A stretch of DNA of 36,119 nt from Natronohydrobacter sp. (GTDB lineage Bacteria > Pseudomonadota > Alphaproteobacteria > Rhodobacterales > Rhodobacteraceae): the NCBI GenBank assembly GCA_020832555.1, contig JAFIEM010000029.1, forward strand, positions 1 through 36,119. Direction: 5' to 3'. Below, piece by piece: positions 32,709 to 36,119 of this stretch. Positions within the stretch are counted from its first letter, which is position 1, and each line of letters opens with the position of its first letter. The position numbers and the translations under genes are program-made. The notes under the pieces are model-generated. The model made no database searches. It saw nothing but the letters and a program-made list of their open reading frames with translations, and was not told the origin of the DNA.

Positions 32709-33545
32709 TCAGGCCAGCCAGCGCTTGCGGCGACGATAGGAGCGCACCTCGCGAAAGCTCTTGCGGCCCTTGTCGGACATGCCAAGGTAGAATTCCTTCA
32801 CATCCGGGTTCTCGCGCAGCCCTTCGGCCGTGCCTTCCATCACGATACGCCCGTTTTCCATGATAAAACCGGTATGGGCATAGCGCAGCGCCACATTGGT
32901 ATTCTGCTCGGCCAGCAGGAAGGTCACGCCCTGTTCGCGGTTCAGACGCGAGACGATCTCGAAAATCTGCTCGACCAACTGCGGGGCCAGACCCATCGAC
33001 GGCTCATCCAGCAGGATCATCGAGGGACGCGACATCAGTGCGCGCCCGATGGCAGTCATCTGTTGCTCACCGCCCGAAGTATAGCCCGCTTGTGATTTGC
33101 GGCGTTCCTTCAGTCGGGGAAAATATTCATAGACCAGTTCCAGTTCTGCCGCGACTGCCGCGCGCCCGTCGGTCCTTGTATAAGCGCCCGTCAGCAGGTT
33201 TTCCTCGACGGTCAGATGCTCGAAGCAATGCCGCCCCTCCATCACCTGCACAACGCCGGATTTCACCAGATCAGCGGGGTCCAGCCCCACCATGTTGCGC
33301 CCCTCATACAGGATCGTGCCCTTGGTGACTTCGCCGCGCTCGGAATGGATCAGGTTCGAGATCGCCTTGAGGGTCGTGGATTTACCCGCACCATTGCCGC
33401 CCAGAAGCGCGGTGATCCCGCCCTTGGGCACGCTCAGGCTGACCCCTTTCAGCGCCAGAATGACGTGATTGTAGAGCACTTCGATATTGTTCACTTCCAG
33501 AAGCGTGGTCTGGGTCGTGGTCTTGTTGGGGCTGGCATCAAGCAT
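32709..33545 (-). CDS. livF: Branched-chain-type ABC transporter ATP-binding protein (LivF type)
   Basis: This 278-residue ATPase of the HAAT family has Walker A GGNGAGKST, Q-loop region VVQVMEGRHCFEHLTVEENL (typical of LivF), signature YTSGGEQQMTAIGRALM and Walker B MILLDEPSMGLAPQ. It has an additional basic C-terminal tail (KSFREVRSYRRRKRW), common in the form found with PaaK-like ligases. ATG 33545 is supported by AAAAGG about 9 nt upstream. It is separated from the binding-protein stop by 65 bp containing a strong hairpin. LivG is expected upstream of the window. Confidence 0.9.
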   Translation of the reverse strand: MLDASPNKTTTQTTLLEVNNIEVLYNHVILALKGVSLSVPKGGITALLGGNGAGKSTTLKAISNLIHSERGEVTKGTILYEGRNMVGLDPADLVKSGVVQVMEGRHCFEHLTVEENLLTGAYTRTDGRAAVAAELELVYEYFPRLKERRKSQAGYTSGGEQQMTAIGRALMSRPSMILLDEPSMGLAPQLVEQIFEIVSRLNREQGVTFLLAEQNTNVALRYAHTGFIMENGRIVMEGTAEGLRENPDVKEFYLGMSDKGRKSFREVRSYRRRKRWLA

Positions 33546-33573
33546 GGCTTTGGGCCTTTTATCGGTGTTGGGG

Positions 33574-33601
33574 GGTGGCCCCGGCAAATGCCGGGACCAC
33601 C
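33574..33601 (-). repeat. Strong hairpin between the binding protein and livF genes
   Basis: On the minus strand GGTGGTCCCGGC pairs with GCCGGGGCCACC (12 bp with one G-U) around an ATTT loop. It begins 9 bp after the binding-protein stop. There is no T-run. Such hairpins often protect the upstream mRNA or partially terminate, giving more binding protein than ATPase. Confidence 0.7.
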
Positions 33602-33610
33602 ATTTCCGCA

Positions 33611-34903
33611 TCAGTTCAGACAGGCAGGCGTGATGTTGTTTTCAGCCGCATAAGCAAGGCTGTCTTCCATCACCATTTCCATGATCAACTCGCGGTCTGA
33701 CTCAATCCAGTCACTGATGATGTCCCACCGACCTTCATTGGCGTCCCAGCGCTGAACCAGCGCATGGCCGGTACCACCGTGGTTTTGGCAAGAGACCTCG
33801 AAGGGCCGCGCAAAGCCCGGAAGGCCCAGTTCCAAAAGTCGTTCTTCGGTGATAACCAGATTAGCCATACCATCGCGCATCATCGCAGGGGTAATTGCGC
33901 TGACACCGTGGATTTGCTGCGCGGTGCGCGCAGCTTCCACAGCCAACATGGCCGCGTAAATTCCGCGCGAATACGATACGGTTCCCATTTGGTCACCGGC
34001 ACCTGCAGCCAAGCCCGAATCATAGACGTAGTTCTGCAAATCGTCATAGAGCGGAAAGTCGCGCCCCACGCCGCTCAGGGCGAGCGAGGTGTAGCCATGC
34101 GCACCAGTGCCAACTGGGATCACGTCTTGTTCCGAACCTGACCACCAGATACCGATGAAGTTTTCCATCGGGAAGCGGATATTGGCGGCTTCCTGGATTG
34201 CAGTGGGATTCATCACGCCCCAGCCCCACATTAGAACATAGTCTGGACGCTCGCGGCGGATTTGCAACCACTGGCTGCCTTGTTCTTGACCGGGGCTGTC
34301 AACACCGATCTGAAGAAAAGTAAATCCGTAGCGCTCGGAGAGACGTTCGAGGGTCGGGATAGGTTCGCGCCCATAGGCCGAATTGTGATACAAAAGCGCG
34401 ATCTTCTTTCCTTGAATATCATTGTCGTTTTGAGACAGAATCCAGTTGATCATGACCGAAGCGCCATCCCAATAGTTCGAGGGATAGTTAAACACGAAGG
34501 GGAACACTTCGCCATTCACCGCTGACGTGCGACCGTACCCCATGGAATGAATGGGAATCTGGTCTTCGGTCGCACGAGGGATCAACTGATAGGTGATGCC
34601 GGTGGACAACGGTTGCAACACCAGCGGGTTGTCATTGCGGATAGACTGGTAACACTCCACCCCGCGTTCGGTGTTATAAGCGGTTTCGCATTCGGAATAG
34701 CGGATTGGCACACCACCGATACCGCCATCGCGCTCATTGATCAGGGTGAAATAGTCAGCATAGCCATCCGCGAAAGGAATTCCGCCAGCGGCGAAAGGTC
34801 CGGTGCGATAGCTAAGATTGGGGAAGTGCAGCGTATCGGCCAGAGTGGGGCCTGCCGCCAGCATGGTTGCCGTCAAAAGCGCGGCAAGTTTGGTCATCTT
34901 CAT
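33611..34903 (-). CDS. Branched-chain amino-acid type ABC transporter substrate-binding protein
   Basis: This 430-residue periplasmic type I binding protein (Peripla_BP_6, LivJ/K-like) has a signal peptide (MKMTKLAALLTATMLAAGPTLA) and then LHFPNLSYRTGPFAAGG, FTLINERDGGIGGVPI, a Cys pair in ECETAYNTERGVECY likely forming a disulfide, KIALLYHNSAYG and DYVLMWGWG. It has the length and motifs of the subgroup linked to aromatic or short-chain acid uptake rather than classical leucine binding. ATG 34903 follows GGAGGAG by 7 nt; the upstream frame to 34939 is not part of the signal peptide. It lies 42 bp after livM. Ligand not determinable. Confidence 0.88.
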   Translation of the reverse strand: MKMTKLAALLTATMLAAGPTLADTLHFPNLSYRTGPFAAGGIPFADGYADYFTLINERDGGIGGVPIRYSECETAYNTERGVECYQSIRNDNPLVLQPLSTGITYQLIPRATEDQIPIHSMGYGRTSAVNGEVFPFVFNYPSNYWDGASVMINWILSQNDNDIQGKKIALLYHNSAYGREPIPTLERLSERYGFTFLQIGVDSPGQEQGSQWLQIRRERPDYVLMWGWGVMNPTAIQEAANIRFPMENFIGIWWSGSEQDVIPVGTGAHGYTSLALSGVGRDFPLYDDLQNYVYDSGLAAGAGDQMGTVSYSRGIYAAMLAVEAARTAQQIHGVSAITPAMMRDGMANLVITEERLLELGLPGFARPFEVSCQNHGGTGHALVQRWDANEGRWDIISDWIESDRELIMEMVMEDSLAYAAENNITPACLN

Positions 34904-34945
34904 TTGGTTTCTCCTCCCAGTGATGACAAGTTCACTCATGGCCCC

Positions 34946-36022
34946 TCAATAAGGGAAGGGCCACAATCTCAGTTTTTCCTTGATCGTGCGCCAGAGCGCG
35001 GCGATGCCATGTGGCTCCAGGATCAGGAAGACAAGGATCATCGCGCCGATGATCATGATCTCCAGATGCGCGGCCAGATCCGTGGGCCAGCCCAATGTGT
35101 TGACCAGCAGCAGTTTCAGCATGACCGGCCCCACGATCAGGAAAGCCGCGCCTGCGAATGCCCCGAAGATCGATCCCAACCCCCCGATGATCACCATGAA
35201 GAGCACAAGGAAGGATTTGTCGATCCCGAAGGCCTCGCCTGCCTCTGCTGCACCCAGATAGACGGTAAAGAGAAGCGCGCCCGAAATCCCGATCAGGAAG
35301 CTCGACACCGCAAAGGCCGTGAGTTTCGCCATCAGCGGATTGACCCCGATGATTTCCGCCGCGATGTCCATGTCGCGAATGGCCATCCACTGCCGCCCCA
35401 ATGTGCCGCGCGTCAGGTTGCGCGCGAGCCAGGCTGAAGCCACAAGGAAGCACAGACAGATCATGTACATCGACACTGCCGAGGCACGCGGGCCGGTCAC
35501 GGGGAAGCCAAAGACCTCGCGCGTGGGGGCCGAAATCATGCCGGTGGGCGAGTAATTGTAGAACCACGCCTGCCGGGTGAACAGCCAGATCAGGAAGAAC
35601 TGCGCCGCCAGCGTCGCCACCGCCAGATAGAAGCCCTTGATCCGCAGGCTCGGCAGGCCGAACAGCACCCCCACCCCCGCCGTGATGAACCCCGCCGCGA
35701 TGATGACAAAGACGATGTTCAACTCGGGGAAGGCGGTCATCAGCTTGTAGCTGCCATAGGCCCCCACCGCCATGAATGCCCCGGTACCAAGCGAGAGCTG
35801 CCCGCAATAGCCGATCAGGATATTCAGCCCCAGCGCCGCGATCGTGTAGATCAGGAATGGCACCACGATGGAATTGGCCCAATAATCATTGATCACCAGC
35901 GGCACACCCAGAAAGGCAATGGCGAGGATCGCATAATAGCCGAACCGGTCGAACTTGATCGGAAAGGTCTGGCTGTCGGCGACATAGCTCGTCTTGAAAT
36001 CGCCTGCTTCACGATACAGCAT
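34946..36022 (-). CDS. livM: Branched-chain-type ABC transporter permease (LivM type)
   Basis: This 358-residue LivM-type membrane permease has about eight to ten hydrophobic helices and the conserved cytoplasmic EAA-like loop with AEIIGVNPLMAKLTAFAVSSF. LIGYCGQLSLGTGAFMAVGAYG, GFYLAVATLAAQF, MVIIGGLGSIFGAFAGA and ILEPHGIAALW are hallmark blocks. It starts just 4 bp after the stop of the livH gene, with a weak AGAG ribosome binding site, so it is probably translated by coupling. With LivH it forms the channel of the importer. Confidence 0.93.
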   Translation of the reverse strand: MLYREAGDFKTSYVADSQTFPIKFDRFGYYAILAIAFLGVPLVINDYWANSIVVPFLIYTIAALGLNILIGYCGQLSLGTGAFMAVGAYGSYKLMTAFPELNIVFVIIAAGFITAGVGVLFGLPSLRIKGFYLAVATLAAQFFLIWLFTRQAWFYNYSPTGMISAPTREVFGFPVTGPRASAVSMYMICLCFLVASAWLARNLTRGTLGRQWMAIRDMDIAAEIIGVNPLMAKLTAFAVSSFLIGISGALLFTVYLGAAEAGEAFGIDKSFLVLFMVIIGGLGSIFGAFAGAAFLIVGPVMLKLLLVNTLGWPTDLAAHLEIMIIGAMILVFLILEPHGIAALWRTIKEKLRLWPFPY

Positions 36023-36026
36023 CTCT

Positions 36027-36119
36027 CTACACCCTCTCGATGATTTTTTCGCCGAACAAGCCTTGCGGTCGGAACAGCAGGAAGACGAGCGCGAGCATAT
36101 AGGCGAACCAGTTTTCCGT
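36027..36119 (-). CDS. livH: Branched-chain-type ABC transporter permease (LivH type), 3' end
   Basis: The frame is open to the window edge. The last 30 residues end in AYMLALVFLLFRPQGLFGEK followed by IIERV, the characteristic LivH C-terminus. The gene reads on the minus strand and its start is outside. It is the first visible gene of the importer operon. Confidence 0.85.
   Translation of the reverse strand, partial: TENWFAYMLALVFLLFRPQGLFGEKIIERV

Noticed and set aside
1..36119. Mobile elements, CRISPR arrays, tRNA or rRNA genes
   Set aside because: No transposase-like protein, terminal repeats, regularly spaced repeats or T-loop-type motifs were seen in a manual reading; a tRNAscan-SE and ISfinder search would confirm.

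Overview
The window reads as a chromosomal segment of a GC-rich alphaproteobacterium of the Rhodobacteraceae (Roseobacter/Rhodobacter type). The signs are an IalB-family protein, a LivHMF-type operon with a phenylacetate-CoA-ligase-like gene, the rnd-lptC-lptA-lptB-hpf-ptsN block, a form II CoxSLM-like molybdenum hydroxylase operon with XdhC, and tandem DUF-type glycosyltransferases. No phage, IS element, CRISPR array, tRNA or rRNA gene was seen. Coding density is high.

Layout. 1-1650: the 3' end of a TRIC/UPF0126-type channel gene, a convergent IalB-like exported protein, a 421-bp stretch without a convincing gene, and a small unknown protein. 1735-7465: a MetY-type sulfhydrylase, a 1090-residue single-pass protein whose ends look like pieces of type IV pilus/type II secretion machinery, YciB, and a small lipoprotein. 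7517-8933 (minus): a Nu-class-like GST and an AT-richer DUF2726 gene with a clear terminator. 9037-14843 (minus): one operon reading xdhC-like, MoeA-like, then small, large and medium subunits of a form II CO-dehydrogenase-like hydroxylase, ending in a 14-bp-stem hairpin. 15257-16690: a glycerophosphodiesterase and a hemolysin-III/PAQR membrane protein that overlap tail to tail.

16841-20688 (plus): ribonuclease D, LPS transport genes lptC, lptA and lptB, then hibernation factor hpf and ptsN. The gene order matches the classical proteobacterial block except that rpoN is missing between lptB and hpf. 20703-28981: a surface-glycan region with a protein carrying two sulfotransferase-like modules, a core-2/I-branching-type transferase, two paralogous GT2 enzymes, galU, cysQ, and a divergently transcribed polysaccharide-export ABC permease with its own good promoter. 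CysQ would clear the PAP by-product if the sulfotransferase-like protein uses PAPS, which makes a sulfated cell-surface glycan an attractive but unproven reading.

28986-36119 (minus): a branched-chain/aromatic-acid type ABC importer operon, livH (partial), livM, substrate-binding protein, livF, then a PaaK-like ligase, a pseudo-caspase with two peptidoglycan-binding domains, and pyrF. A strong hairpin sits just after the binding-protein stop codon.

The most promising items for follow-up are the PilM/GspL-PilP/GspC-like chimera (3155-6427), the tandem sulfotransferase protein with its glycan neighbours, the form II molybdenum hydroxylase of unknown substrate, and the caspase-fold protein that lacks its expected cysteine.
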